Assembly (NCBI GenBank): GCA_034440615.1
Contig: JAOTOM010003993.1
Span: 1-64,000, forward strand
Source: Ashinkailepas kermadecensis
Lineage: Eukaryota; Arthropoda; Thecostraca; Neolepadidae
Reading direction: 5' to 3'
Length of the DNA: 64,000 bases
Shown here: positions 45,901 through 57,335 of the stretch, piece by piece
Layout: each line of letters begins with the position of its first letter
Position numbering within the stretch: the first letter of the stretch is position 1
Made by a program: the position numbers and the translations under genes
The notes under the pieces: model-generated
Database searches by the model: none
The model's input: the letters and a program-made list of their open reading frames with translations, nothing else
Told to the model about the DNA's origin: nothing

Positions 45901-48900
45901 CTGACCAGATTTTGAGAAACAAACAATTTTATGCGCATTCAAAATAATTACGACAAAAGCCAAACCTGGCCTAACTAAACCAAATCTAACCTCATTGTAT
46001 CCTTCATTGAAATGCATGTGACTTGTCTTGTGGTTACCTTAAACTACAAAATACCAAGAATTTACCTAGAAGAAAAATTGTAAATTTGGAGATAAAGGTA
46101 AATTTTGATTTTTTGGAATTTGTTATGTAATGGTATGCTTTCTGATGTGATGAAGACGATGCGATCACTCATTTTCACCTCAAATGATTACTTTTAAGTC
46201 AATGGTGGTCGATACACTTGATGATGTCATAGGCACAAGTAACCTAACCTAGACTAAGATAATGTTACATAATATATAAAATGTATCATAGCATAATATA
46301 ATCTACTCTGGCCGTAACGATCGCACGATGGGTCCGTACTACCGACCGTAACGACAGCACGCACGGTCTGTACCAGCGTATGTAGCGAGCGTACGTATGA
46401 ACGGTCTCTACCTACCGTTCGGCAGTGGAACGTGCATACTTTCTGCACGTACGGGCGGTGCCGGCTGGGGTGGAGTGGAGACCGATTGTGACCTCATTTG
46501 ACCCTGAAGACCTGGGGTCATGAAATGTATACTGCAGCAAGTTCACTACAGCTGTAATTCCTCCGAATTTTGTGCTTCTAGTTTCCGATCTTAGATGCCC
46601 GAACTCCCCCGGTGAACGTTAAGTGAGAGGCATGTTGACCGGTATTCTTCTGCACTTGCACTCGATATGTAATGGAATGTGGTGCGTACAGAACCGGGCT
46701 GGTGGCGGTGGATTGGGGTTAAGGGGCGCGTCGACATCCAGGGTCATTTTGCGCCCATAACTATTATAATCAATCTACGGTGCTACTATAATAGCTTGTT
46801 TCTAATATTCACGGATGGCGGTATATCACCTCAAGGCCGGCTTGTCGAAGGAAGGTAAAAATATTCCCAGACGCGACGACATCAGAGTCGTTCCCGATTA
46901 GCACATGCAAAGAAGCGTCAGCACTCAGCTGTCCTAAAATCTGACGTCGTAGAGGTTCTAACAGTACACAGCCTACTAAAACATGGTACACAGTAAGTGG
47001 GTTAGAGCAGCGTGGACATAAAGGTCGATCATCACCGGTCAGCATGTAACTGTGTGTTGCGAAGGTATGACCGATTCTCAATCGGCAGAGTATCACTTCT
47101 TCCCGTCGTTTGGTTCGGTGCGAGGATCGCCACTTTCCTAGTATCGGTTTTAAAACCCTGAGCTTACTACACTTTGAGTTCCAGTTTCTTTGCCATTCGG
47201 ACTGTATATTTGACAATATAGTAGGGTATAGGTCCCTTGGAGGGAGCCGTAGATGGACCACACGGCCATTGCTGATGGCGTGTTTGGCGGTTATGTCAGC
47301 AGCTTCATTTCCCGCGAGTCCGACATGGCTGGGAATCCAGCAGAACACGATATTTCTGTCGATGTCATGTAGGGACAGAACCGGGCTGTTGAAATAAACA
47401 ACTTGAACTGGATATGGATGCAATGTTTCCTTCCAGACAAAGTTCCACAATGACAATTCCAAATGGTCCAATTGGACATTCATTGCATGAGTGGGCTTTA
47501 ATTAAGTATTGCCCTCTTTACTTTCACGGGCAAATATTATTACATCAAGCAACTCATATGATAGTGTAAAGTAATCTAAAGTGCAACATGAACCAACGGC
47601 CCTGACTGCTAACGATTGTGTGATCGGGTTAAAAACGCAACTGCGCCAAGATTCGATCCCACCACCACCCGTACGGAAAGCAGACTCCTTAACCAACTGC
47701 ACCAATCATCGGCATGGCGTGGGGCGAGTATGTGATGTAGAGCATGCTGACTGAGATGTTTATTTCCTCGACGATCTCCGATGAAGTGTCGCATGTTCTT
47801 TACACACCACCTATAATCTAACCTAACCTAACCTAACCAGAAAACCAGAATCATACAAAATAAATGTTTTGGCCATGACGTCATTAAATATATGCAACAT
47901 TGTATAATCAACTTTAGTAAGAATACCTACTAAACTTCCAGAAATTTATTACATATTCTTACTAAACACACTTCCCCTCTTAGTAAATATACATACTAAA
48001 CCTTTGAGGATGTGTTGGTCAGCACTGCCCTGCCCAAGGATTACAGCATCGCAAGGAATTTCCGGCCTTGGTCGAGTTGTGGACACGTGGGTTTGGGAGT
48101 ATGAATTCTCGGAAATAAATGTCAAATCAAGGCAGAAACGTAAGGTTTTCAACGTCAAAGAGTATTAAATCGAGTGCATGAAGTGTTGAACTGAATTTTT
48201 ATCAGGTCTGACACACCAGGTATGGATAATTATATGCGATGTGCTATGTTTCTAGAGTTAAGATTTTGATAGTTTATTTCCTTGTAAACTGAAAGGTAAT
48301 CATTTACGGAGAAAATGAGTGGTCACATCGTCATTTTTATGTTAAAATCCCTTCCATTCAAAATAGTAATTCTAAAGAATCAAAATTTACCTTGATCTCC
48401 AATTATACCAAAAAAAATCACTATTCTTCATTTTTCAAAGAATTGTTTTTCTTATGTCAAAGGCTAGGCTAGGCTAGATGAGATGGCTACCCTTTGTTTC
48501 TTTTCACCATTGGTTTTTACTATAGTAGGTACCTACCCGTAATCTTCAAGTATTACCCCTCACACTTTCTTTATATCAACAATGCATCCAAGTCACTGTC
48601 AGCTGACTGCCAGTCAGCTGTTGGTGACATCACTCAAACATACAGAGGGGAGGGTGTGCAGATGCTTTTTCACAATGGTGAAAACCTAGCCTAACCTAAA
48701 CTAACACTAACCTAATCTAACCTGACCCTTATAAATATTTCTGGTGACACCCTTGGATCATTCAGTGCATCCAGCTGCAGGGGTGTCTGTACATTTGAGT
48801 GACTTCACCAACAGCTGACTGGCAGTAAGCTGACGATGGCTTGGATACATTGGTTGGTTTTACAGTGGCAATTTGCTCTCCCATCTAGTCACTTTTCATC

Positions 48901-51276
48901 CTTCCAAGTCATTCCTTGCTTCACCTAAACATTCCAGACATGAACTAAAAAAGTACATCGAAGAACATTTATTATGAACAAGAATTGATTTCACTCAATT
49001 TTCTCAGCTTTTTCATTGACAAAACTTGTTTCTTGGTGGTGAGAATAAAACGATTTTAGACCGATTATTTTAGTATAATTTTCCTTGAACCATTTTATAT
49101 TCCAAAACCTATATCCCAGTATGCGGAAGGCAACAAATCAGTCGGTGCACGAGCGTCCTACTCGTGGTGTGTGTTGTTAATATTTATTAGTTGTGAGGCA
49201 TGAGCATGTCGGCAGTATCAGGTATGGATTTATAACTTGGTTGACATCAATTAAGTGTACTTCTGTTATCATTTTCTGTACCATTGCTCAGAAAATTGGC
49301 TTTTAACTGCATCCTTTGCTAATTTAACCACAGTGCCAATTTGTCATCTGGCAGTTATCCGTCGGCTGCCAGATACAGTAGAGCTGAGTGCAGTCTCGAC
49401 GTAAATTAGAAAGCGTATTGCAATTTGCTGATATTCGTAAGTTTAATTCTACTTATTTCAGCAGCGTCAATAGTAAAACATATTTGGTTATTAAAACTGA
49501 TGTGAGAATTATATTTGGTGGTGGCTTTTAATTTATGCAGATCACTATGCCAGGTCTTCTCCCTCTATCTTGTTCCTGAGACCATGTGACCTGGGAGCAA
49601 AGTTCCGCTGTAAAACCGACTATTGTTGAGATAAAGGAAGTGTAAGGGGTAATACTTGAAGAATACCGTATCTACCTACGTACCTACCTATTACTATTAC
49701 CCAACTCCAAGCCCCTTTTTGGTGTGATTTTGCATGCTAACTGAAAATAATGCATTTGCAGGGGAAATGAATGGTCACATCACATTAACTACATTCATAA
49801 ACATTGCGATTGAAAAAGAAAGTCCATGAATTCAACAATTACCTTCAAGTGCAAACTTACCCAATCTAGGTAACCCTGTGAACCACTAAATTCTCTTGGG
49901 TAATCTTTACCTTTCGGCCGACACATACTGCCAAGGTTAGTGATTTGTAAAGAGGTGTATAATGGGGAACAGTGACGTCACAGGAGTGGGGGAACAGTGA
50001 CGTCACAGGAGTCAGGGAAGTGACGTCACAGGAGTCGGGTGTCGGTAAAGATTACCACCTAACCTAGACTAAGATAATGTAGCATAATATACAAAATGTA
50101 TTATAGCATAACATAATCTAACCTAACCGGTATTATTCCAGATCTAGGTAAAATGCGATTTTTGGATTTTTTTTTGAACAGGGTATTTTAATGTAAAAAT
50201 CATGTGACCACTCATTTTCTCTGCAAATAATTATTTGTCAGTTGGCAAACAAATACACAACCATAATCTTCACTGCAAACAGCACATCGCGTATAATTAT
50301 CCGTACCTGGTGCGTCACAGACGTGATAAAGAAACATTCAACACTTCATGCACTCGATTTAATACTCTCATCGAAAACCTTGTTTGCCTTAATTCGACAT
50401 TATCTCCGAGAATGAATACTCGCAACACGTCGTGCCAGCAACCGTCGATAAGGGCCGGAAATTTCTTGCGATGCTGTATGTTATTTTAAATATATTTGAT
50501 GACGTCATGGTGGAAAAATTTGTTTCGGACGATTCTGGTTTTCCGGTTAGCTTAGGTTAGGTTAGATTAGATTAGATTATGATATAATATATTTGATATA
50601 TTATGCTACGTTATCTTAGTCTAGGTTAGGTTAGGTTTTTTTCCCCAGACTTAATGCATATGACGTCATCAAATCATTATGACGTCATCAACCGTCGCTG
50701 ACTGAAAAGTAATCATTTGCGGAGAAAATGAGTGGTCGCATCATGATTTTTACGTTAAAATACCCTGTATTAAAAAAAAATCCAAAAAATCACATTTTAC
50801 CTGTTTCTGGAAATTTACCACCTAACCTAACCTAACCGGAAAACCAGAATCCTCCGAAGCACTTGTGACGTCGTGACGTCACTTCCCTGACTCCTGTGAC
50901 GTCACTGTTCCCCACTGTACACCTCTTTACAAATCACTAACCTTGGCAGTATGCGTCGGCCGAAAGGTAAAGATTACCATTCTCTGGTAAGGAAAAGGTG
51001 AAATAATTGTCTGAAGAGTAAGTACCTACCTAGGTACTTAATCTAGTACAAATAGAAGTAATAGCATAACACTTACTTGGCATGGAAGTCAATAATCACT
51101 GGCTTATCACTTTTCACAACACGTTCCTCAAAATCATCAGTGTCCTGGATATTAAATATGTCTTGTTTCCGGCTTGTCAAATGCAAACTTCTCACGGAAC
51201 ATATCAAACCCCGTCCATGAACCAGTTGTGTCGCATACCTGGCAATATGCTTGCCACTTGAGGAAATCTGGGACAT
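39819..51276 (-). CDS. Mitochondrial-type thioredoxin, 3 coding exons
   Basis: Gene-level entry: coding exons 51276-51077, 43356-43233 and 39935-39819 on the minus strand, phases 2 and 0, total 146 aa. Residues 1-40 are Arg/Ser-rich with few acids (MSQISSSGKHIARYATQLVH and on), fitting a mitochondrial presequence. The thioredoxin fold follows, with FHAKWCGPCKQLTP holding the redox CxxC, VHLATVDIDEHDELATKYQ, and the cis-Pro segment VSAVPVVFAVKNGRVADKFI, then DRIVSFIRGVINK. It reduces protein disulfides, usually with thioredoxin reductase and peroxiredoxin in mitochondria. Introns are long (7.7 and 3.3 kb) and repeat-filled. The ATG chosen is the first in frame; an upstream non-ATG open stretch exists. 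Confidence 0.93.
39936..40335. repeat. Degenerate duplication of the thioredoxin exon 3 acceptor region
   Basis: Segments CACCTGGGGCAGAG (39933), CACCTGGGGGAGAG (about 40084) and CTGTCCGCCTGGGGCAC (about 40327) are followed by matching CAGTGTCAGACGGG (twice) and CAACT(G/A)CAGAGTGGCGATCC (twice). The intron next to exon 3 thus holds two or three diverged copies of a ~150-240-bp block including the 3' splice site. Confidence 0.7.
40437..40508. repeat. 18-bp repeat, four copies
   Basis: CCCAGTGATGGTAACTGC-type units, four in a row with small changes, in thioredoxin intron 2. Confidence 0.85.
41075..41352 (-). repeat. 14-bp minisatellite, smaller block
   Basis: Units CAGCACCTCACCTG and close variants (with TTC, CCC, ACAG). 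Read on the thioredoxin strand they are CAGGTGAGGTGCTG. Separated from the larger block by about 470 bp of ordinary sequence. Confidence 0.93.
41826..43232 (-). repeat. 14-bp splice-donor minisatellite in thioredoxin intron 2
   Basis: About 100 units of 14 bp. On the coding (minus) strand the unit is CAGGTGAGGTGCTG, i.e. CAG|GTGAGG, matching exactly the real donor of exon 2, which is the first unit. Variants replace CAG by GGG, AGG or GTT (CACCCACAG, CACCTACAG, CACCAACAG on the plus strand) and so weaken or keep the donor. The long plus-strand open frame here (Pro/His/Gln/Ser repeats, 14-aa period) is a by-product. Confidence 0.97.
43233..43356 (-). CDS. Thioredoxin exon 2 (WCGPC active site)
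   Basis: Acceptor TTTTCTGCCACCAG|G completes Lys, then WCGPCKQLTPRLVSAVEQFT and DQVHLATVDIDEHDELATKY Q. The donor CAG|GTGAGG merges without a break into the 14-bp array in the intron. Confidence 0.97.
43357..46800. other. Thioredoxin intron 1, 5'-distal part
   Basis: AT-rich. It holds scattered GGTTAGG/CCTAACC tracts (44120, 44828, 44950, 45804, 46248), an AC-rich stretch (44679-44693) and copies of dispersed repeats shared with 48-51 kb: 45240-45540 resembles 49020-49420, and 46245-46310 matches 50050-50115. No exon is needed here, since exons 1 and 2 join in phase. Confidence 0.6.
46809..47483 (-). pseudogene. I/Jockey-group LINE, RNase H and C-terminal fragment
   Basis: An uninterrupted 224-aa frame begins inside an RNase H domain (DRNIVFCWIPSHVGLAGNEA, ADITAKHAI) and continues into the Cys/His C-terminal region of the ORF2 protein (RLRIGHTFATHSYMLTGDDR, PLCPRCSNPLTVYHVLVGC). 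The reverse-transcriptase half is missing, so it is a 5'-truncated insertion. The start given is simply the first Met. It lies in thioredoxin intron 1 in the same orientation as the gene. The frame is intact to its stop, suggesting fairly recent insertion. Confidence 0.85.
47609..47735 (-). mobile_element. tRNA-derived SINE
   Basis: On the minus strand the order is TGGTGCAGTTGGTTAAGGAG (A box) and, about 30 bp on, GTGGGATCGAATCTTGG (B box). The spacing and flanks fit a tRNA-derived SINE head rather than a tRNA gene. Confidence 0.55.
47814..47838. repeat. Interstitial (TTAGG)n tract
   Basis: CTAACCTAACCTAACCTAACC, four perfect copies of the pentamer typical of arthropod telomeres. Similar two- or three-copy tracts are scattered at 44.1-50.9 kb. 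Confidence 0.8.
47860..48330. mobile_element. Inverted copy of the 50.2-50.6 kb repeat
   Basis: The stretch around 48030-48250 (TTACAGCATCGCAAGGAATT, GTATTAAATCGAGTGCATGA) is the reverse complement of 50255-50490, with moderate divergence. Limits of the unit are not clear; probably a relic of the same non-autonomous family. Confidence 0.6.
48582..48860. mobile_element. Foldback element with about 70-bp arms
   Basis: The left arm (AATGCATCCAAGTCACTGTC, AGCTGACTGCCAGTCAGCTG, TTGGTGACATCACTCAAACA) is repeated as reverse complement at 48790-48860. The arms contain an inner palindrome CAGCTGACTGCCAGTCAGCTG-like core. The loop is about 140 bp. No clear target duplication. Confidence 0.7.
49899..50978. 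mobile_element. 1.08-kb foldback transposon with long inverted arms and 9-bp target duplication
   Basis: Both ends read inward GGTAATCTTTACCTTTCGGC, then CGAC(A/G)CATACTGCCAAGG, a TTTGTAAAGAGGTGTA stretch and several GTGACGTCA copies. The inverted homology extends about 300 bp per side (49899-50240 versus 50700-50978). Flanks ATTCTCTTG and ATTCTCTGG match at 8 of 9 bases. Long arms and a ~9-bp duplication suggest a Mutator-like non-autonomous element (inference). No transposase. It carries at least five TGACGTCA (CRE) palindromes. It lies in thioredoxin intron 1, close to exon 1. Confidence 0.75.
51077..51276 (-). CDS. Thioredoxin exon 1 (presequence and first strand)
   Basis: From the ATG whose complement is at 51274-51276, 66 codons and two bases, ending IIDFHA plus AA before the donor GTAAGT. 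Presequence-like Arg, Ser and His content, then the start of the fold (DIFNIQDTDDFEERVVKSDK, PVIIDFHA). Confidence 0.88.
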
Positions 51277-51489
51277 ACTTATGCAGCTGAAAGCACGTGC
51301 GCGGCTGTAGTACGGTACTATTCTCAAATACCTAGATAAGGAATCAAGGTCATCATTCTGAACGAACAAACGTTAAGCAAGCGAACAAACTGGTCACTTT
51401 CACTGAGCACTAGCGTGACGTCACCTGTGAACGGAATCGGGCGGCCAATACAAAAATGGTTCTTTTCCGAGTACATGCCTGCCTAGCAA

Positions 51490-52040
51490 GTATATAAAGT
51501 CATAAAGTATTAAGGCTTAATAAGAGCCACAGGGGCCCATCTTGGTTAGGCCTATCTAGAAAAGGTACCAGAAATGTACGTACTCTCACCCCAATCAATC
51601 CCTTATCCCAAGTTCCTCGGAAGCTATATAGCCCAGCCTATCTAGCACCATTCACTTGCTATTGCATAACACCCTCAACAATTACAAGCTCCTCTCATCA
51701 TACCCATTGTGCTACCATAGACAATCTCATCAGTATCACATCCCGAAGGAAGGTGCTGAATCCACTGCTAGGTACACCCTATATAAAGTTATAAACCGTT
51801 TAGACTTAATAAGAGACTCACTTGCTATTGCATAAGCCACTCATCAATAACAAACTCCTCCCATCATACCCATTGTGCTACCATAGACAAACTCATCAGT
51901 ATCACATCCCGAAGGAAGGTGCTGAATCCACTGCTAGGTACACCCTATATAAAGTTATAAAGCGTTTAGACTTAATAAGAGACTCACTTGCTATTGCATA
52001 ACACACTCAACAATTACAAACTCCTCCCGACTCCCAACTC
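51490..52040 (-). repeat. LINE 3' tail region, tandemly duplicated
   Basis: A roughly 170-bp block (CACTTGCTATTGCATAACAC, CCCATTGTGCTACCATAGAC, CACATCCCGAAGGAAGGTGC, TATATAAAGTTATAAA) occurs two and a half times. It follows the 3' end of the minus-strand LINE ORF and probably represents its 3' UTR. A related GGCTTAATAAGAG segment lies at 10.26 kb. Confidence 0.75.
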
Positions 52041-52051
52041 CTCCCTGTCGA

Positions 52052-52415
52052 TCAACCCTCCCTGGAATACAGAAAAACAAGCCCCCTATTCTTATAATGA
52101 TTGTCTATGCCGTTTTTAAAGATGTTTAGTGTGTTACTACTGACAATGGTTCCTGGCAGCTGGTTCCAGTGTTCTACTACCCTGTTGGTGAAGAAAGACT
52201 GTCTTAACCTTGTCCTGCTGTGATTAACTTTAATTTTGAATTGATGACCTCTAATTGCATCATTTCTGCTAAATTCAAACATTTCTCTGAGATATCCCTG
52301 TTCCTGATCTTGAACAAATTTAAAAACCTCGATGAGATCTCCTCTCAGCCTTCTATATCTAAGTGAAAACATATTCAATTTCTTCAATCTTTCCTCTTAT
52401 GCCAGGTTGCCTATA
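52052..52415 (-). pseudogene. CR1/L2-type LINE ORF2 C-terminus (3' half of split copy)
   Basis: Encodes YRRLRGDLIEVFKFVQDQEQ, RGHQFKIKVNHSRTRLRQSF and HWNQLPGTIVSSNTLNIFKN, near-identical in type to the plus-strand copy at 12.5 kb. It breaks off exactly at 52415, where the DNA transposon begins; the upstream half resumes at 62452. Confidence 0.88.
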
Positions 52416-54579
52416 GGGTAGAGTGGGGTAAGATGCCCCCTCGGGTAAGACGCCCCATCCCCTCTATAGGCTGATCAAAGAACTAGAGAACATATCTGAA
52501 GTTCTTGATTGGAAGCAGAAGCCACGGTTGTTTATTGCGCAAAAAGTTGGTCCGTTGCTGCAAGTGCGTGACGAGAGCTGAGTGTTTCTCTGTTTTTTTT
52601 TACGTTTTCGATCATGAAAGTTTAACAAAATAGTTGCAAATATCTGTCCAAATAATATACTTGCGTGCTGTAGGACTTTCCATCGCGGAACATGATATAT
52701 TTTGCCTCTTTTAGGGTGTTATTCTCCAGTGCGCCACGATCGCCCTATTTGTGCACGCTACGTGCGACCAAATTTCGGCATTGGCGGGTAAGACATCCAG
52801 TGGCGTCGCCACGAAATTCTTCCAGGGGGGGCAATGTTGATAGGGGGCCTCCTGCTCCCCGAAAAGGGGCCTCCACTGTGTAGGGCCTCCTTGCTTTTTA
52901 GGCTCTAGTATGGTTCCCGAATGGGAACATGATTTCATATTGATGTCTTGTTTGTTCTTGGCACGGTATATAATTTACGCAAAGCTCAATAGCAAGAATC
53001 TTTTTTTTTCGCTGAGAACCGAGCCATACCAGGGCATAAATAAGCAAATGTAGATAAATACGTCAGTGCCAAAACAAACCAATATCTTTATGCTTTATCG
53101 ACGAGAAGAATCTTCCCGCTGGCCTCTAGATTGTAGCGAGCTGGTGGGGCTCTTGCTGAGCATATCTTAAAGATATCTCCCATTGATCAGCCCACTTCTT
53201 TGTTCACCAAGTTTAACTGAATATAGCTAGGTTCATCACTACTGTTAGTCATTCCCACCAGCTTGATCTCATAAACAAACTTAAACGATCATTTCTCTGT
53301 CCCAGGACAACAATTTCACGAAGGTGACAACGAGAAGTGGATTTAATTGGTTTTCTGATCGTCATCTTAGGGATTTATTCATTTTTTCATAACATTTGGT
53401 GCTGGCTGCAAGGCACTTGGCACAGAAGCTAAAATAATAAATACTCCGCGAATAAATTCACCGCAAGAACAAGCATCGGACAACCATGCATCAATGGCAA
53501 TGCAACAATGTAACAATGACAATGCATAAATAATGCAAAACCTTCGAATTCCACGCCGTCACGCCCATGGTTATCGCTGTGCTGTACCGTTTTGTAAATT
53601 ATGTCGTTGAGAAGGTACTGAAGCTGGGAAGCTCTAATCATGCAGGCTGTAATCACAGAAGATAACTTTGTAGGAAGAAAATACATTTTAAAACATCATT
53701 CCTCCCATTTAATATGGGGCATCGGTGTTGTTTTGTATGCTTGTGAGGGGGAATTTACCCCCGCAATGTTGGCTTTGCTCCATGGGCGTAAGTTCTGAAA
53801 ATTATTGGGAGACCAGTGACGCACCCATATTTGCGTGAAGGGGAGGGGGCAAACGTATTTGGAGGGGGTCCAACTACTGAATATAGTCTTCCGATTTCGA
53901 CCACTATTTTGTCAAAGGGGAACTTTTTAAATAAAATAATTAGTGATCAACTGAATTATCCTGTGGAGGGGCCTAATCTACCACTATCGTTTCTGATTCG
54001 TCGAATTTCAACCCTAGCTATTACAACCTGTTCAAATGTATTCTTTTGGTATTCGTTGACAAGTCACCTCGCACTGCTGAAATTACACCTGCACAAATCG
54101 CTTTAAAATGTAAAATTTTCAAATTTCAGACATTCCAGTTCATAACCGCCACGACGCCAACGTTAGTGCACATGCACACCCATCTTGCGCATTCGGCGCA
54201 TTCGCCACACTTCGTGCGATGCTACGGATTCTGCTGGGCCTCCTACGCTTTGTTAATTGCTGCCATATGATAGACTTGGGCCATATCTGACGTGATAAAA
54301 TGCTTCGTATGGGCGTTCGCTGCGAAAATCCGATAAATTAAATTCGATCATTAGTTCCCTTCTTACCATATTTTATGGTGACGAAATGAGGATACCCGCT
54401 GAGCTTTGATGCACCTCATATCTTTGATTAAACATGCTTCCCGATTGGCTACCGAACCGAAGCCCTGCCTGAGTTTACTTCTTTGGACCCGTTTCGTATT
54501 TCTTCGTCTACGGATGTGTCTGAAGGCTCCAATTCATTTTTGTTAGAGGTCCAACGCATTTTCGAAACCCCTGCTCGTT

Positions 54580-56400
54580 TTAGGGTTTGTCGCTTTTTTG
54601 CGCACCGAATATTTTTTTTTTAGTTGTCGGGGCGCTTTCAAAGATCTCGATGTGTTTACTTAGTGCTCGGTATTTTTGTTCGCTTTGGGATCATGTTGCT
54701 TTTTGCGGCCCCAGCCTCTTTTCAGGCCCTTGTGCGGTCATATGGCCCCTATGTGCCTTGAGAGCTTCCGGTGTTTTTTTTTTGTTTTGTTTTTTTAGTG
54801 TTCCCGGTATATATATATATATATATGTAGTTATGGCTACAACGCATGTTTTCGGACACTGCCGCTTTTTACGAGACTGCGCTTTGAAGGGCCAGTCGCA
54901 TTTTCGGTCCCCGTTGTGCTCTTAGGGTCCCGCTGTGTTTATTTGGGGCTTCTGACGCACATTTGTGGGGCCCCAGTACGATTTTGAGGTTTCGGTGCGA
55001 ATTTTCTGGGTCCCAGCGCGACTTCTCGCGCCCAGGCGCGTGGTTCCGGGACCCAACGCCAGTTATCTGGGCTCAACGCGATTTTTGTGGATCTCTTCTG
55101 AATTTTCTTTAACTTCCGAATCCCGCCATGATTTTTCGAGTCCCTGGTGCCATGCTTTTGTATCTCACCTCGATTTTCTTCGAGCTCCGGTATGTTTTTC
55201 GATGCCGTACGCGATTTGTCAAGGCATCTGATGACATGTTCGGTGCTCCAGAACCATTGTCCTGACCCGGACTTTTTTGCAATCCCTCCTGATTTTGGAG
55301 GGCTCCGGCTTTATTTTTCGGATACCAATGGGACTTTGGGGGTCACACGGTGCCTATGTCGGGCCATAGACGCCAATTGTTGGCAGCCCGACGTTGATTT
55401 TTGATGCCCAGACCAAATTTTTGGTACTACCGATGGGTCCGAGCGCGAAATTTTTGGTACTACCGAATTGTGGGTCCGAGCGCGAAATTTGGTGGGACCG
55501 GTTCGAGTTTGCGCGGCGCGTTGTACTTAGCTGTGACCCCAACGCGATCTTGGCGGTTCCTGTTGCAGATTTTCGTGCCTCGGAGCGAGTTTTCTGGGGC
55601 CCGACGTATTTACTTTGAGCCCCTACGCGAATTCTGGTGGACCGACGCGAATTTTTGTGGTCCCAGCGCGACTTTTGGGGGCCTCGGCTCGATTCTTGGG
55701 AGCATATCCCTCTTAGGAGGGAGGGGCCATTTGCCCCTTTGATATGTCACCGCGGCCACCGAAGGAGTTCTATTTTTTTATATAGGTCCTTATGTGATAT
55801 TTTTGGGTCCTGGTACGATTCTTCGGTCTCCAGGTGCGATTTTTTTCGGTGCCCTGACACGTTTGTTTTCCAGTGCCCAACGGGTTTTGCGGGGACTTTG
55901 ACCCAATTTTTTTTGGGCGCAGTGACATTCCGGTTGATAATTTATTTTTGGGGCAGCAGCAACCTTTGGGGTCCAGGCGCCACTTTTTTGGTCCCCAGTG
56001 AGATTTTCGAAGGCTGCGACGCGACTTTTTTAGTTCAATGTAATCTTTTGTGTCCCGACGTCATTTGCTTGGATCCCTAGCGCGAGTTTTAGCGACCTCG
56101 ACACTTTGTGGGTGTCCAATACGTTTTGGATGCTTTTGGTGTCATTGTTGGGGCCTAAGAGTGATTATCCATGTCCGGATTGTTTTTCGTTGCCCCGGCT
56201 TCATTTGTGTCCAAATGATACTGTTGGGGAACGGTACGACTTATCGTGCCCCTAGCGTGATTTTCATGATCCGGGCGTTAATTTTTGGTACCCATAGGCT
56301 CAGCGAGATTTTCAGGGGCCCCGGCCGGATCTTTTTGGGCCCATGCCGTGATTTTCAAGTACCCCGGCACGACTCCTGCCATTTCAGATGCTTCTAGAAA
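54580..56400. repeat. Degenerate roughly 28-30-bp repeat, large block
   Basis: Loose units such as TTTTTGGTCCCCAGTGAGAT, GGGTCCCAGCGCGACTTCTC and GGTCCCAGCGCGACTTTTGG follow one another with strong divergence but a constant order: T run, G/C block, GCGA. Same texture as 31.97-32.64 kb. A (TA)n tract lies at 54808-54826. Confidence 0.7.
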
Positions 56401-57335
56401 ATTATAGACCTCCTCTCGCGTCTTTGGGATCTCGTCTCATTTCCTGGAGCTTCTTTACCGGTTTTGGACGTCTTCTCGTCCGTCCTACCCTCCTCCATAT
56501 TCAATGGTCCTCCTCTCCCGTTTTGGAGGACCTCCTCCCACATCCTGGGGCCCCTTTAACATGGCATGGGACTTCCTCTCATGTTCCAGGGGCATCCTCT
56601 GCCAAATTAGGGGTCTCCTGCCACGCCTCGTGGGCCTCCTTTGTCCTCGCAAAGCTTACCCGTCTTGAGGGGATCTTCAATTTTGGAAACCTCGCCTCCT
56701 ATACCTGCTACCTACCACTCCCATTTTAAGGGCCTTCTCTCATTTCCTGATAATTCCTTCCGGTCGTCGGGGCCTCATTCGGCTCTGGAGACCTCCTACT
56801 CCATCTCGAGGGACTCCTCTCGAGTCCGGCAGGGGCCTCCTTTTTTCTTTTTGAGGCTTTCTTTTTCAAATTAGGGGCCTCCTCTCACGTCTTCGGGGCC
56901 TCCTGTTCCGCGTTTTGATTATATCTTTTCCCATTTTAAGGTTGGCCTCTTATCTCCTGGTGGACTCCTGTTCTCTCTTAGGTGGCTCCTCTTCCAAATT
57001 ACACGCAACCTTTCCTATCTCAGTTACCTTGTCATTTCCTGGGGACCTTCTTACCCGTCTTGAAGCCTTCTTTCTCGCCTGGGAGCCATATCCCTCTTAT
57101 CTAATGGCCATTCTCTCCTATTTTAGGGACTTCCTCGTGCATCATAGAGTCTCTTTCCAATCTTATATCGTCCTCTTCCGAATTAGGTGCTTCCTGCCAC
57201 TTTTCTGGATTATCCTTTTCTATCTTAGTGGAACCTTGCCCGTTTCGGGGACTGCTTTTACGTCTCCGAAACCTCATCTCATATCCACTGGTTTCTCTTC
57301 CGTCTTAGGGCCTTCTCTCATCTTCTGAGGTCTCC
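56400..57335. repeat. Diverged CCTCCT-type repeat
   Basis: Irregular units of the form GGGGCCTCCT(C/T)TCACGTCTT recur and grade into the regular 21-bp array downstream; probably the same repeat before homogenisation. Confidence 0.6.
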
